Below are positions 44,316 to 56,100 of a stretch of DNA of 64,000 nt, piece after piece. Source of the stretch: Tenrec ecaudatus (lineage: Eukaryota; Chordata; Mammalia; Afrosoricida; Tenrecidae); contig NC_134537.1 of NCBI RefSeq assembly GCF_050624435.1, positions 18,984,584 through 19,048,583 of the forward strand. Reading direction: 5' to 3'. Made by a program: the position numbers and the translations under genes. The notes below the pieces were generated by a model. That model searched no databases and was not told the origin of the DNA. It saw only the letters and a program-made list of their open reading frames with translations. How positions within the stretch are numbered: position 1 is the first letter of the stretch; the number at the start of each line of letters is the position of its first letter.

Positions 44316-45765
44316 TTGACTAGTATATTTAAGGAATGTGTTTAAGGAATCATTATGCTGCCAAATAGCTCTACTTATGAACCCTTTCTATCACTGTAGA
44401 AAGTTTAAGATAGAAATTACAATATCATACCCCAATCTTACGGACTTTTAAAGAAACCAATCTTCTATATTTGTAAAATATCAGTTCTGTTTTTATACCC
44501 AAACCTCAGTTATCAACTGTCACTGTATCTGATATTTCACATTTAAATTAGTAGTAAAAAATCTATTACCCAGCTATTTGCGCATTCATGTTCTATACTT
44601 CTGGAAGTAAGGAATACCAAAGTGAAAGTTGAGAGTAAAGATGGCTTTGATGGGTCACATTATATGTCAATTTGCCTGGGTCACTTTCACGATTCACTAC
44701 AGTTACGTAATAAAGGGTCCTTTTCGATTTTGTGATTTGATGTGCTCATCCTCTGCATTTGCATAATGCCTATTTCCACGTAATGACCTGGCTTTTGAAA
44801 CATAACTATGTCAGTAAATGAAAAGTAAGTGTCTTTATGTGATATAATCTTGAAAGTAAAGTATCTCTGTAAAATTTCATAATTTAGTATATCGATCAGC
44901 AGTAGCTTTAGGATATTCAGGAAGCACAAACATGCTGCAAAAATACTTCCCTTAGAAAAAGTTAATACAAGACTATTTCTAATGAGGTGGATATGAAAGA
45001 TGTTCTGACTGTCCAATTTTTCCAATATGGTGGACCACTCCATTATCTTGGTTATCAACCACCACCCCTCTCTCCAGTACCGTCCCTTATCTCCTGGGAA
45101 TCTGCAATTCCCAACATCCCACAGATCTCGCCAACCATTAGGAAAATGGCTATCTTGGTTATGTGACCAGTAAGACAAGTCCAAGATCCAAAGTTTAAGG
45201 AGTTGTGTGAAGGATCCCCCACATCCATCAGGTGGCAGAAGCAGGTGACAGCAGGACAGTTGACAAGCTACAACTCAATTGTCAAGAATCAAACTTCTGG
45301 CAGGGGCAAGCCAGATGCAGGATTCCATGCAAGCAACGAAACTCTGAAAGTAGGAGCTGGTCTTGCTTCTGCGCATGCTCAGTCAGTAGGGGAGGTCACA
45401 AACAGTGGCTTGGATGGAGGGGTGGCTTTTGCCTTCTGCAGACTATAATCCCAAGGAAAAAAAGGGGGATGACGTAAGTCACTTCTAGCCAGGTGGGGAC
45501 CCAAACCATATACTACCCTCATCCTGTTCTGTCAATGTAACAGACGATTCCCTCCAAAAGAGCACTACAATCCCAGGTGTATTAGTCAGAATTCACAATA
45601 CATCACAACAGAGAGAACAGTGGTCAGAGGCCATTTTAAGTAATTAATTATATCTCACATACATTGAGTAAACCATTTGCTTATATCCTTGAAACACAGT
45701 AATAACCACTATTGAATTTTGATAGATAATGTAAGTCATTTTATTTTCATTTCCTATTGTAAGTA
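44316..45765. other. Unassigned DNA, possible LTR material
   Basis: The part 44990-45600 is more GC-rich ('gcgcatgctcagtcagtagg', 'ccaatatggtggacc', 'gggaatctgcaattcccaac', an 18-bp near-palindrome) and may be an old LTR. No terminal repeats could be fixed. Confidence 0.35.
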
Positions 45766-45767
45766 AA

Positions 45768-45932
45768 GAGGAGCGTTGGGCTGCTAACCACCAGGGCAGA
45801 AGGTTGAAAAGACCAGGTGCTCAGTGGAAGAGAGAGGAGACTTTCTACTCCTGAAAAGAGTGAGTCTCAGAAACCCACAGGGGCTGTTCTACAAGATGGA
45901 ATGGGCTGGATGACAGTGAGTGAAGCGATAGA
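45768..45932 (+). mobile_element. AfroSINE
   Basis: 'gttgggctgctaaccaccag' head, 'gtgagtctcagaaacccaca' body, 'ggctggatgacagtgagtg' end. Confidence 0.8.
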
Positions 45933-46194
45933 CTGACAATTAGACAAGTGCATTTGTAGAAGTGGAAGGGCACACACACACACGCATGTGCTTGTGCATG
46001 GCAGATTCAAAAATTCATGGGAAAAGATGCTACCTTTTCTTTTTTAAAAAAGTGTTTGAAGACTAATGGTTTTTAAAAATTTTTTAATGATGTATACTCT
46101 ATTATGATTACTATATCCACCACAGACCCTTCAAGAGGTAGAAATTTGGACATGAAAATTTTAATATAAAGAATTATTAATTAGTAAACTAAAA

Positions 46195-46362
46195 AGATCC
46201 AAATCTACTGCCACTGAGTCATAAAACCCATATTTAGGGGTTCTGAGAACGTAAACCTTTAGAAAAACAGCCTCATCTTTCTCCTGTGGAGAAACTGGTG
46301 AGGTAGAACCAGTGACTTACCAGTCCAACACCTAACCCACAGTGCCACCGTGAACCCTTATT
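46195..46362 (-). mobile_element. AfroSINE
   Basis: 'ccaaatctactgccactgag' to 'cctaacccacagtgccaccg', reverse. Confidence 0.85.
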
Positions 46363-46461
46363 AACTAATAAAGCCATGGTCAAGTACCTGAAGGACTAAC
46401 AAGGATTCTAAGGGGACCCAAAGTAGAAAATGTAAGAAAGCAGTTACTATGTATCCTTTTG

Positions 46462-47170
46462 TTGTAGGCGCCTTCTCTGACTGGTGGTGACCTCATGAGC
46501 AACAAAGCAAAACAATGCCCGCGCTTGTGTTGTCCTCACAATTGTTCTTATTCTTGAACCTGCTGCTGCAGCCACTGTGCCAATCCATCATGGCAGAGGT
46601 CTTCTCCTTTTGCTCTGCCGTTATACAGAGTATGATGCCTTTCCCAGGGAATGTTGCCTCCTGAAAACATGCCCAGAGCACACGAGGCAAGTCCCCACAT
46701 CTGTGCCTCTAAGGTAGCGTTCTGGTTGAATTTATTGCAAGACAGATTTATTTGTTCATTTGGTAGTCCATGATATGTTCCACACTCTTTGCCAGCACCA
46801 TATTTCAAATGCATTGATTTTTCTTCAGTTTTCTTTATTCATCGTCCAACTTGCACACATATATGAGACAATCCAAAGTGGCATGACTTTGGTCAGGTAC
46901 ACCTTAGCCCTAAAAGTAATCTCCTTGCTTTTCAACACTTTAAAGAGGTCTTGTGCAGCAGATTTTACCCAACGCAATGCATTGTTTCATCTCTTGACTG
47001 TTGCTTCCGTAAGTATTGATTGTGGATACACAGACATTGAAATCTTTGGTAACTTAATCTTTGTTCATTCCTTTTAACATGATGCTATCTATTGGTCCAC
47101 TTGTGAAAGTTTTGGTTCTCTTTACATTGAGTCGTAATCCATACTGAAGGCTGCAATTTGTATTTTGAGG
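46462..47170 (-). mobile_element. RTE LINE 3' part, minus
   Basis: It starts at the reversed tail ('tgttgtaggcgccttctctg'), then 'ctgctgcagccactgtgcca', 'acctt-gccctaaaagtaat', 'gtcttgtgcagcagatttta' and 'ctattggtccacttgtga'. This covers about the last 700 bp of the element, with only scattered short frames. Confidence 0.85.
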
Positions 47171-47174
47171 CAGA

Positions 47175-47700
47175 ATAACAGTAGAGAAACAGAAGTCTAA
47201 GAGAAGTCTCTCTGAGCTCAGTTGAATGTCAGGTATCTGCAAAGAGGGAGAGGCTCCCATGGGGACAGCCTGTCAGCCGTGAAGAACTTGCCAGAGCTGA
47301 TCTGCAGTTGGTTAAAGTTCAACACATATTTTCTTTTGTATAGAATGCCCTACATATTTACATTTTTTTGCCTGAAGTTTTCTCTTGTAATTCTTTTAAG
47401 ATCTACATGTTCATATTCCATTTCCAAAGTATATATTTAAAATTTTATTTACCCTCTTCTATTTTATAATTCTTATAATTGCTAATTTTTCACCTATTTT
47501 AGTGGCAGTGTGACTCTAAGGAATTAGGGACTTATTTATTATTTTTATATTTTTTAATTCTTCAATTTCTCATTTTATCTGAAAATTTTCTTTCATTTCC
47601 CTTATGTATTTGTTTTTCAAAATCCTTTGTTTTATAAACCTTCACACTTGCCTATAAAATCTACTACTCTCTTTACATTAATTCTAAATATTTAAACTTA
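47175..47700. other. Unassigned AT-rich DNA
   Basis: No firm assignment. The T-rich part 47330-47640 could be an antisense L1 remnant. Confidence 0.35.
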
Positions 47701-47704
47701 TCCT

Positions 47705-48267
47705 CCCAAACCCACCACTTGTCTGTCACTTTGTCATACTGTAGTGGCTTGTGAGTTGCTATGATACTGGAAGCCATGTCACTGGTATTTCAAATGGTGA
47801 CAGGGTAACAGAAAGTGAACACATTGCAGCAAAGACTCCAGACTAAGAATAGACAACAAGAAGGACTCAGCTTTCCACCGGAATTTAAATAATATCCCAA
47901 AATGATGCATTGAACACTAATGACAGAAAAGCTGCTGAGCTGTGGGAGGACATTAAGAATATCATTCATGAAGAAAGCCAAGGCCATTAAAAAGATAAGA
48001 CAGACAGACAAGATCAAAGTGGATATCAGAACAGACACTGAAACTTGCTCTTAATTGTAAAGTAGTTAAAGCCAATGGAAGAAAGGATGAAGAGCTGAAC
48101 AGAAAATTTCAAATAACAGCTCAAGAAGACGAAGAAGCTAATATAATAAGGTGCAAAAACAAAGAATTGGGGGAAAAACAAAAGGGAAGACATGCTCATA
48201 TCTTAAAGTGAAAGAACAGAAGAAAAAAGTTCAAGCTTCGAGTTGAAATCTTGAAAAAATTATATGG
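47705..48267 (+). mobile_element. RTE LINE, upstream part of a nested element
   Basis: The sequence runs from 'gtcatactgtagtggcttgt' through ORF2 linker sequence to 'gttcaagcttcgagttgaaa' and 'ttatatgg'. It resumes after the LTR element at 51390 with 'tatggggacaatattgaatg', so the two halves join through the duplicated TATGG. Confidence 0.85.
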
Positions 48268-48654
48268 TGTGGCAGTTATATAATCTACTGTCAACTTGAG
48301 CAAAGGGCTGCAGTATAGCCTATCAATCAAGTCTTAGCCAGTAATGACTGTGTGGGCATGGCCTTCTCTTGAGGATTCTGGGAACTCTTGTCTTCCTCCC
48401 TGGAGGTAGAACTCACACTCTCTCTACTTTGTCTTCCAGTTGACAAGCCCCATGGAGCTATGCTGATGGAACCATAGCCCTGGAGCGGGAGGAGCTACAT
48501 GGAGAACCATGCCATCCCTGAGATGCTTCCATTTTCACTGGATCCACAATATTTTCCATACACTGGCCTGTGATCTTCCTGCATTCAGCATCATTGCATG
48601 TGCTGCATGTGTCTGAAGAGGAATTTGTTTCTCTAGTCTACCTGGACTAACACA
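48268..48654 (+). repeat. 5' LTR of family A
   Basis: It starts TGTGGCAGTTATATAATCTA and ends GGACTAACACA. Compared with the solo LTR at 52827-53394 it lacks about 120 bp near the 3' end ('gaagaggaattt' joins directly to 'gtttctctagtc'). Confidence 0.85.
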
Positions 48655-50265
48655 TTAGGGTCCCAGGAATAGTGTACTAGAGAAACCAGTCATGAAGATG
48701 GAGAGTGGATGTTTGCTTGAATTCTGCCTCATGGTAGTTTTTCTGCTTTGGCTAGCCAGAGGTGAGACTGGCCATGCAGTTTACTGGGCTGTTTTCTGGA
48801 AAGAATATGGGAAGTTAAAATTTTGATTACTGTGTTTGGTTGTTGTTTTTGTCTATTTCTATTTGAAATGGTGAAAATGAATGTGATTACTGTATATTTT
48901 GAGCTGAGGGGGCGAAATTGCCCCTTGAATTTCTCCGAAACTATGCTGCTTAGTGAAAATGGGTGACAGAGCTCAAAATGGCTTACAGAAAGCTTGGCCC
49001 TGGCTTGATTTAGTCAGAGGCCTATGGCCACATTTCTTATCAATTAAATAGTTTAGATAAGGATTAACATAAAATAGATAAGGACTGAAATGGACTGTGT
49101 TAAAAATTGAGTCTAGGATCTGCCTGTCCTAGGTTTATTCTGTTTTCTTCTATTACTATTATATAATGATTGACAGAAATGATTATTTGGGCATATGAAA
49201 ATAGAGAGCTTTTAAGCCAACTTGCCTTCAGCCATTCATTTGAATCTTTGAATGGTTTAGGGTGCCTGCAAAGAAGACTGAAAAGCTAGTAGTGTCTTGA
49301 GTGCTCAGGGCATTTGAAGGTGAAGAGATTTGCCTAGAGGCTGTTGACAGATTGAAGTTAAAAAGGAGCACTTTGGATTTCGGAATTTTGAACTAGTGGT
49401 TTGTGTCAGAAGTTGGAAACATTTGGAGCCATGAAAGGAACAATCTGGTCTAGGACTGAATGGTTAAAGGGAGCCTGTGGGCAAGCTGAAATACTTGCTA
49501 GGTGACCACCTGGATCAACATGTTGAGTGGAACTGAAAGAAATGCAGCAATAAAGAGATGGGTTGATTCAGGCCACTGATACCCGTGGACCTGGTTCACA
49601 GGGAGTCGAGGAGAAAACGAGAGTGGGTTGACTGGTCAAAAGTTCATGACCTAGCACAAAAGGTGCTAGGGTTGTTGAGAATTTGTGTCATGGTCTAAAG
49701 GCAAGGCAGCCAATGGGCACTCTAGTGAGGCTACATGTGGTAGCCCACATTGAATTGATCAGAACCCAACTAAATGAAGAAAAGACTTTGAGTCTGTGAA
49801 CTGGTGCATATTGCTATTGACTTTGTGGACAACCTGTCCTGATTTTACTTTGAGTATGGATGCAGAATTCACAAGGTTCCAACTGAAATCTAAATCTGTC
49901 ACATCAAAGAATATGTTCCTCAGAGCACTGGGTTGATTTAAGTGAGCAGTATAGAAATTGGATACCCAAAATTGGGAGGGGATAAAGTCATGAAGTGTCT
50001 GTTTTAAAAACTGACTGATAGGGGAATATCTTCACAATTATAGGATTAAGGTATAGGTGTTCATTTAACTGCAGTTATTAGGCTTATAATATTGCTGTTG
50101 TATTCACTTTTAGAATATTATATTTAAATGAAGCTGGCACATTTTGAACTGTAGGCAATTTTGTTTTACCCTATTAGGTACAGATATGATTTTATTATTG
50201 TTTTGTTTAAATATTATATATGGCTAAAGAGTTGTGTAAAAGGGTCAAGTTTATAATGGGTTGTC
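48655..50265 (+). mobile_element. Internal region of family A element
   Basis: Primer-site-like start, then 1.6 kb without a long open frame and with no recognised gag/pol block; several frames of fewer than 60 codons only. Confidence 0.7.
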
Positions 50266-51389
50266 TGTAGCAGTTACTTAATCTACTGTCAACTTGAGCA
50301 AAGAGGTTAAGTCTAGTCTGTCAATCAGGTCATAGCCAATAAGGCCTCTGTGTGGGCCTGGCCTTCTCCTGGGGATTCTGGGAACTCCTGTCTTCCTCCC
50401 AGATGTGGGGGGACACACACTTTCCCTTCAAGAAATTCTTGTTGTGGAGACACACTGAAGGCGCCAGAGCACTGGAACTGAAGGAGCCACATGGAGACCC
50501 ATTCTTCTGCTGAGATACTTTCACTGCCACTGGCTCTACAAGACTTTCCACTAACTTGTCTGTGATATTTCTACATCTGGCATTGTTGCATGGCTGTGTG
50601 AGTCTGAAGAGGAATTTATAGACTAGTATCAGACATATGGGTTAATATCTGACTTACGGACTTGATCTGGACTGGGCAGGGATGTTTCTTAATATACACT
50701 TACTCTTTGATATAAAGGTCTCTCTTACACATGTGTGTTAGACAGGGTTCTCTAGAGAAACAAAACCAGGACATGTATGATCTTATAGATATTAATAGAT
50801 AGATAACTAGAGAGATATAGAGATCATAAGAAATAAACAGCTAATTAGTCCACAGAGCAGTACAAATGGCTCAGTTCAACTCACTTCAATGAGACAGTTA
50901 ATACACTGGATGCCCTTCAACTCACGAGGGCTGCTGGGTGCAAGTCAAGGAGGCAGACAGCTGAGTATTCTGAAGAGCAATACAGGTAGCAAACAAACAA
51001 GGGCATGTCACCAACAGTCAACCAGATGACAAAGTCTGACAGTCTCTAGCTCAAGTGATTTATACACAAGTAGTGTGGCAAAGCAGGTATTGAAGAAACC
51101 TCAAACTATAGTAACAAGTCAATGGGTTGGGTGCCCCACAGGTAGTGTAGCTCGCAAGTTGAGGCAGAGAACTAGCTAAGGTAGCGGCACATTGGTCGTT
51201 CACCAGAGAGCAAGAGACAGAAAGGCAAAGCTTGCGGAGCCATTTATCTCTTTGCTCTTCAATTGAGCTACAATCTTGTTAATCCCATATGTGCTTATTG
51301 GCCAGGTTGGCACAATAATCCTACCTATCATACACATATAATGGTATGTGTCAATGAATTTGTTTCCCTGGTCTACTTGTACTAAAACA
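50266..51389 (+). repeat. 3' LTR of family A, split by LTR family B
   Basis: It starts TGTAGCAGTTACTTAATCTA. The portion 50266-50731 plus 51331-51389 aligns over its whole length with the reverse complement of 52827-53394. It ends 'acttgtactaaaaca', followed by the TATGG duplication. Confidence 0.85.
50732..51330. mobile_element. Solo LTR, family B, inside the family A 3' LTR
   Basis: A 599-bp unit begins TGTGTGTTAGACAGGG and ends ATCCTACCTATCA. A 6-bp direct repeat TACACA (50726-50731 and 51331-51336) brackets it. Removing it restores the family A LTR. Confidence 0.8.
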
Positions 51390-52826
51390 TATGGGGACAA
51401 TATTGAATGATGCAGGAACAATCAAGATAAGATTGAAAGAATACACAGAATCACTGTAGCAAATATAACTAGTCACTATTCCACCATTTCAGGGGGTTGC
51501 ATATGAGTAACAACCAATGATGCTGAAGGAAGAAGTGCAAACTGCATTGAAAGCATTAGCCACAAACAAAGCTTCAGGAGTTGATGAAATATTAAATGAA
51601 ATGCTTTAAAAAGCTGATGAAAAACTAGAAGTACTTACTCATCTATACCAGGAAATTTAAGGACAACTACTTGGCCAACTGACTGGAAGATTCCCATATT
51701 CGCACACATCCCAAAGGAAGGTGTCCCAATAGAATACTCAAAATATGGAAAAATATCATGGATCTCACATGTAAGTAAAATTGTGATAATCATCAAACAA
51801 TGGTTGCAGTTCAGGTCAGGACATGGACAAGGGGTATCACCGCTGATGTATGGATCTTGGCTGAAAGCAGAGCATATCAAAATGATCATAACTTGTGTTT
51901 TATAGGCTATGTAAAACTATTCAAATGTGTGTATCATAATAAGCTATGGAAAACCTTAAGAAGAATGTGACTTCCAGAACACTTCCTTATACACATGCTG
52001 AACTTGTACAGTGGGGATCAAGAGGCAGTTATGGGAACAGAACAAGGGAATACAGAATGATATCAATTCAGGAAAAGGGTGGATTGAGGTTGTATCCTCT
52101 CACCATATTTATTAAATCTGTATGGTGAGCAACCCGTCAGAGAAGATGGCTTATATGAAGAAGAACGTGACCTCAGGATTGAGAGAAGGCTCTCTAACCA
52201 TCTGCAATATGCAGCTGGCACAACTTTGCTTGCTGACTGTGATGAGAACCTGAATCATGTGCTGGTGAGGATCAAGGGTGACAGCCTTCAGTACGAATTG
52301 CAACTCAATGGAAAACAGGCCAACATCTTCCCAACTGGATCAATACATGAGTAAGTGGAGAAGGTGGTGAAATTGTCAAGGATTTTGTCTTGTTTGGACC
52401 CACATTCAATGCTCATAGAATAAACAGTGAAGAGACCAAAAGATGAGTTTCTTTGGATAAACCTGCTGCACAAGACCTCTTTAGAGTATTGAAACCAAGG
52501 ACGTTACTTTCAGGACTAAGGTAAACCTGATCCAAGCCATGATATTTTTGAATTGCCTCATATGCATGTGAAAGTTACAAAAGCAAAACAAACAACCCAA
52601 GAGTCAATGCCAACTTATAGTGACTCTATAGGACAGGGTAGAATTGACCCTGTGAGTTTCCAAGACTATTAAGTAGAAAGCATCATTTTTCGCTCATGGA
52701 GAAGTTGGTGAATTTCAACTGTGGAACTTACTTAGCCATCAAATAAAGAATATTGAAGAAGTATTGATACATTTGAATTGTGGTGCTAGAAAACAATATT
52801 GAAAGTACAATGGCCTTTTAAAAGGA
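51390..52826 (+). pseudogene. RTE ORF2 (RT domain) of the nested element
   Basis: Continuation of 47705-48267. RTE RT blocks in order: 'gctgaaggaagaagtgcaaa', 'gaaagcattagccac', 'tggccaactgactggaagat', 'tattaaatctgtatggtgag' and 'tatatgaagaagaacgtgac'. The YADD block has decayed to YAAGTT near 52210. Numerous stops. Interrupted by an AfroSINE at 52578-52745. Confidence 0.85.
52578..52745 (-). mobile_element. AfroSINE inserted in the nested RTE
   Basis: 'cccaagagtcaatgccaact' to 'aactgtggaacttacttagc', reverse. RTE resumes with 'gatacatttgaattgtggtg'. Confidence 0.8.
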
Positions 52827-53394
52827 TGTGTCAGTCTGGGTAGACTAGACAAAAAAATTCATGGAGACTCATATGTATATAAGAAAGAGGTTTATATACA
52901 AGAGTAAATGAATATTGAGAAAATGTCCCAGCCAGTCCAGATCAAATCCGTAAGTCTAAAATTAGCTTATATGTCCTCTTCAGACTAATGAAACACATGC
53001 AATAATGCCAAAGGCAGGAGGATCACAGGCTAGTGGGTTGGAAGTCTTGTGGATCCAGTGGTGTTGTAAGCATCTCAGTGCTGGTAGGGATCTGTCTCTA
53101 CATGGATTCTCTGGGCCCAGAGGTCTGATTGCATTAGGGTAGGTCCATGTGGCTTCTCCAGCTCCCAGGGTATAACACCATTTGTCTTATGAGTAGAGCA
53201 TCTCTCAGGGAGTTAGCAGAGAGAGAAGAATCTCTCCTGCCTACAAAGAGGAAAAATATAGGATTTCCCAGAATTCTCAGGAGAAGGCCATGCCCACACA
53301 GGGGCTTCATTGGTTATATCTTGAGTGACAGGCCAGACTCCACCCCTTTACTCATAATCCTCTTAAACTGACAAACGATTATGTAACTATCACA
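52827..53394 (-). mobile_element. Solo LTR, family A, reverse orientation
   Basis: A 568-bp unit TGTGTCAGTCTGGG ... GTAACTATCACA, the longest copy of family A in the window. It interrupts the RTE between 'gtacaatggccttttaaaa' and 'gaactgtcttggaagaagta'. No clear target duplication remains. Confidence 0.8.
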
Positions 53395-53672
53395 GGGTCA
53401 AGCTGAACTGTCTTGGAAGAAGTACCGCCAAAGTGCTCTTTGCAGGCAAGGATGGGGAAACGTCATCTTACAAGATATCGACAGGTCAGGAAAGACCAGT
53501 TCCAGCAGAAGGACATGTTGCTAAGTCAAGTCGAGGGGCAGTGAAAAAGAGGAAAGGCCAATCATGGGAACAATTGTGAGGATGGCGCAGGACCAAGGAA
53601 TGTTTTGTTCTGTTGTGCATATGGGACGGAACTGGCTCCTTGACACCTAATAACAACATACTCAACATATTT
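53395..53672 (+). mobile_element. RTE LINE 3' end of the nested element
   Basis: 'gtcttggaagaagtaccgcc', 'aaggatggggaaacgtcatc', 'gaacaattgtgaggatggcg' and tail 'cttgacacctaataacaaca' complete the RTE that began near 47705. Confidence 0.85.
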
Positions 53673-53859
53673 TTTAAGTTGCTTATTTTAAGAAAAGGCC
53701 AGGCATTATTTAACATTTGTCATGTAGTGCTATTTATAATATATAAAGTTTGAAATATTTGACTTCTCATAATTTAGTTAGGCTTTATTTATAGCCTACT
53801 ACATAATTGTTTCTATGAATTCCAGTTATGCTTGAACAGAAGGTACATAATCAGTTTTT

Positions 53860-54420
53860 AATGTAAAAAAGTAATAGAAACTTATTTTACTTTATTTTTT
53901 CCCCTAAATATTTAGAACAAGTGTTTCAGGTCAACATGTTCTTGATTTTGTATCTTTACAAGACGTAATGCAATTTTATTAGCTTTTATAATCTTCATGA
54001 TTATGTTTTTTCATCAGTAACTGTTTCTCAATTTAATAGTATTTTTTTGCCTTGAATTCTATATTTCATCAAATAAGTCTATTTTCTTTTTGCCTATGTA
54101 TTAAAAATTAACATTTGATTCTTCTAATGTTTTTTTACTTTAATATGCATTATTTTATAAGAGACACGTAGTTTAACTTTGATTTCACCAATTATGATAG
54201 AAAAGCTTTGTCTTTTAATAAGGTAGTTTAGCATAATCATAATCATATTTTGGTTTTATTTTGTTCATCTCTTAAAGATGTTATGTAATTCATGTACTAT
54301 ATTTATTGTGGTACATATGAATTACATTTTCTCCCTTTTATTTTCATCTATGATTTTGATTGGTAAGTCCTATGCTTTTTTAATTCTGACAGAAGTCACT
54401 TTGGGTATTAAAATAGTCTA
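53860..54420 (-). mobile_element. Old L1, antisense fragment (probable)
   Basis: 'cttttataatcttcatgatt', 'ataagagacacgtagttta' and 'ttgtcttttaataaggtag' resemble the reverse complement of the L1 ORF2 N-terminal region. AT-rich and diverged. Confidence 0.4.
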
Positions 54421-54571
54421 TATATCAGTAATGATTAAAGCCAAGAAGTAAGTGATCCACTTTTAAATACCATAAAATTAAACTAAACGAGTTTCATTTT
54501 AATTTTCTTTTACTCTCTCTCACCCTTTGCCCTTCCTTCTCCTGCTTCACTCTCAAACATCTGTTTACATA

Positions 54572-55025
54572 ATTGGTGTTAGGTGCCATCGAAGTGGCTC
54601 CAACTGATACCACAGCTGTGAACAACACAATGAACCACTATCCAGTCTTATGCTGGCCTCATATCTGTCCTTACGTTTGAGCTCATTTTTACAGCCACTG
54701 TGTCAATACATCTTATTGAAGGCTTTTCTCCTTTGATCGTCCCTCCATTTTATCAAGTACGGTTCCTTTTCCAGGAAGTGATATATTCTGATAACACGTC
54801 TAAAGTATGTGAGGCAAGTCTCACCATTTTGCCTCTAAGAAGCATTCTGGTTGTACTTCTTCCAGAGCAGATTAGTTTGTCCTACTGGTGGTCTACAGTA
54901 CTTTTGATATTCTTTGAAACGCCACAGTTACAAGCATTGCTTTTTCTTCAATCTTCATTAGTCAATGTCCAACATTCACATGAGAAAGAGGCAATTGAAA
55001 ATACCTGGGCCTGGGTCCGGCACAT
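54572..55025 (-). mobile_element. RTE LINE 3' part, minus
   Basis: 'ttggtgttaggtgccatcga' (reversed tail), 'gccactgtgtcaatacatct', 'cattctggttgtacttcttc' and 'cacatgagaaagaggcaatt'. Confidence 0.8.
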
Positions 55026-55149
55026 CTTCTACTGTGGCTCTAATTTCATTGTAATTGTTTATTTTCACAGAATTCATTTAAAAATATTTTTTCATTGTAT
55101 TCTTCTCTGCTTATTCATTAATCATTTCTCTCCCTATAGATTTAGTTAA

Positions 55150-55488
55150 TGAGCTGGAATATGCATGTGTCAAAACATCGTGACCAATTTTTATATTATA
55201 CATCCACTTATGTAACCAGTCCAGAGAACAAAATCCCTAACATCATCAGGCTCCAGAGCACTCCAGAAAAGAGAAAAGATATCACCACGAAAGAGGGTGG
55301 GGAGGGTAATAAATGGAAGAAGAGTCATTGCAATCAATGTGATAGAAATTGAGAATTGTGACAGAATAATAAGAAACTTACATGGCAACTATTTCAAAAT
55401 GGACAAATTATTAGAAGCGCACACCCTACCAATACGGATTATGTGGGATGCAAAAAGGCTTTTTCCCAGTATGTCTCCCCCAAATAGA
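55150..55488 (+). mobile_element. L1 ORF2 fragment upstream of ERV LTR
   Basis: 'catggcaactatttcaaaatg' with 'gacaaattattagaag' and 'acaccctacca' follow the L1 ORF2 linker before the RT domain. L1 resumes at 56101. Confidence 0.55.
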
Positions 55489-56100
55489 TGTCAGACCTAG
55501 GATACTGCTTGAAACTGATGGTAAATGATTTTCAAGCTATCTTTCTGAAGGCGTCAGCCATCCAGAGCAAGCAGACTGCTATCTGGCCTACCATAGGTGG
55601 GGCTTACACCCTACTGATAAGGATAGTAATCATTTCCCTGGAGAGCTCAGCATAAGTCAAGCCAGCAGCTCAAGGACGATCAAGGTGAGGCTGCCATCAT
55701 GAAGCTAGGATCTGCCTATCTTGTCACATGTGCATCCCTAATCCCTCCTCTTCCTATTGTACACTCTGAGATCCTCCCCCTCCCATTGTTGTATTACCAA
55801 TGGCACTATGCGTCCTGTGATGTATGTCACGGCCTATAACCTGGGGACTTTTAAACCCCCAAGTATATATAAGCCTTGGTTAGAAATAAATCTCTCTTTC
55901 CTCCTCTTGTCCTCGACCTCCACATGGACCACCAAGAGGGGCTGAAGTGGGCATGCTACCATGAAATGTGTCTGACTCCTTTATTTTACTCTCTCTCCGA
56001 TTTCACTTATTCCCTATTACTTTACTATAATCCTTACATACTATCACCATATAGTTGTGCCTATGGACCCGTGATATTGTCAGGGGTAGCTACCCTGACA
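55489..56100 (+). mobile_element. ERV-type solo LTR
   Basis: A 612-bp unit begins TGTCAGACC and ends CCCTGACA. It holds a TATA box (TATATAAG, 55866-55873) and a polyadenylation signal (AATAAA, 55885-55890) followed by a pyrimidine-rich U5-like stretch. It sits inside L1 ORF2. No target duplication is clear. Confidence 0.65.

Larger units (their letters stand above)
48268..51389 (+). mobile_element. LTR retrotransposon (ERVL/MaLR-like), family A
   Basis: Two direct LTR copies (48268-48654 and 50266-51389, the latter interrupted) flank a 1.6-kb internal region. A 5-bp duplication TATGG lies at 48263-48267 and 51390-51394. Just inside the left LTR is 'gggtcccaggaatagtg', close to the tRNA-Leu-type primer site of ERVL/MaLR elements. 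The 5-bp target duplication also fits that class. The internal region has no open gag or pol frame, so the element was non-autonomous or has decayed. Orientation rests on the primer-site match. Confidence 0.85.

Noticed and set aside
44687..45184. 165-codon minus-strand frame
   Set aside because: No recognisable domain, no splice or promoter context, and composition like its surroundings. Treated as chance.
50631..50640. CATATGG at 50634-50640 as the right end of the family A LTR element
   Set aside because: Comparison with the solo LTR shows the LTR continues past this point; the true end with TATGG is at 51389-51394.
54700..55149. 149-codon plus-strand frame
   Set aside because: It lies antisense to an RTE 3' part and continues into AT-rich DNA.
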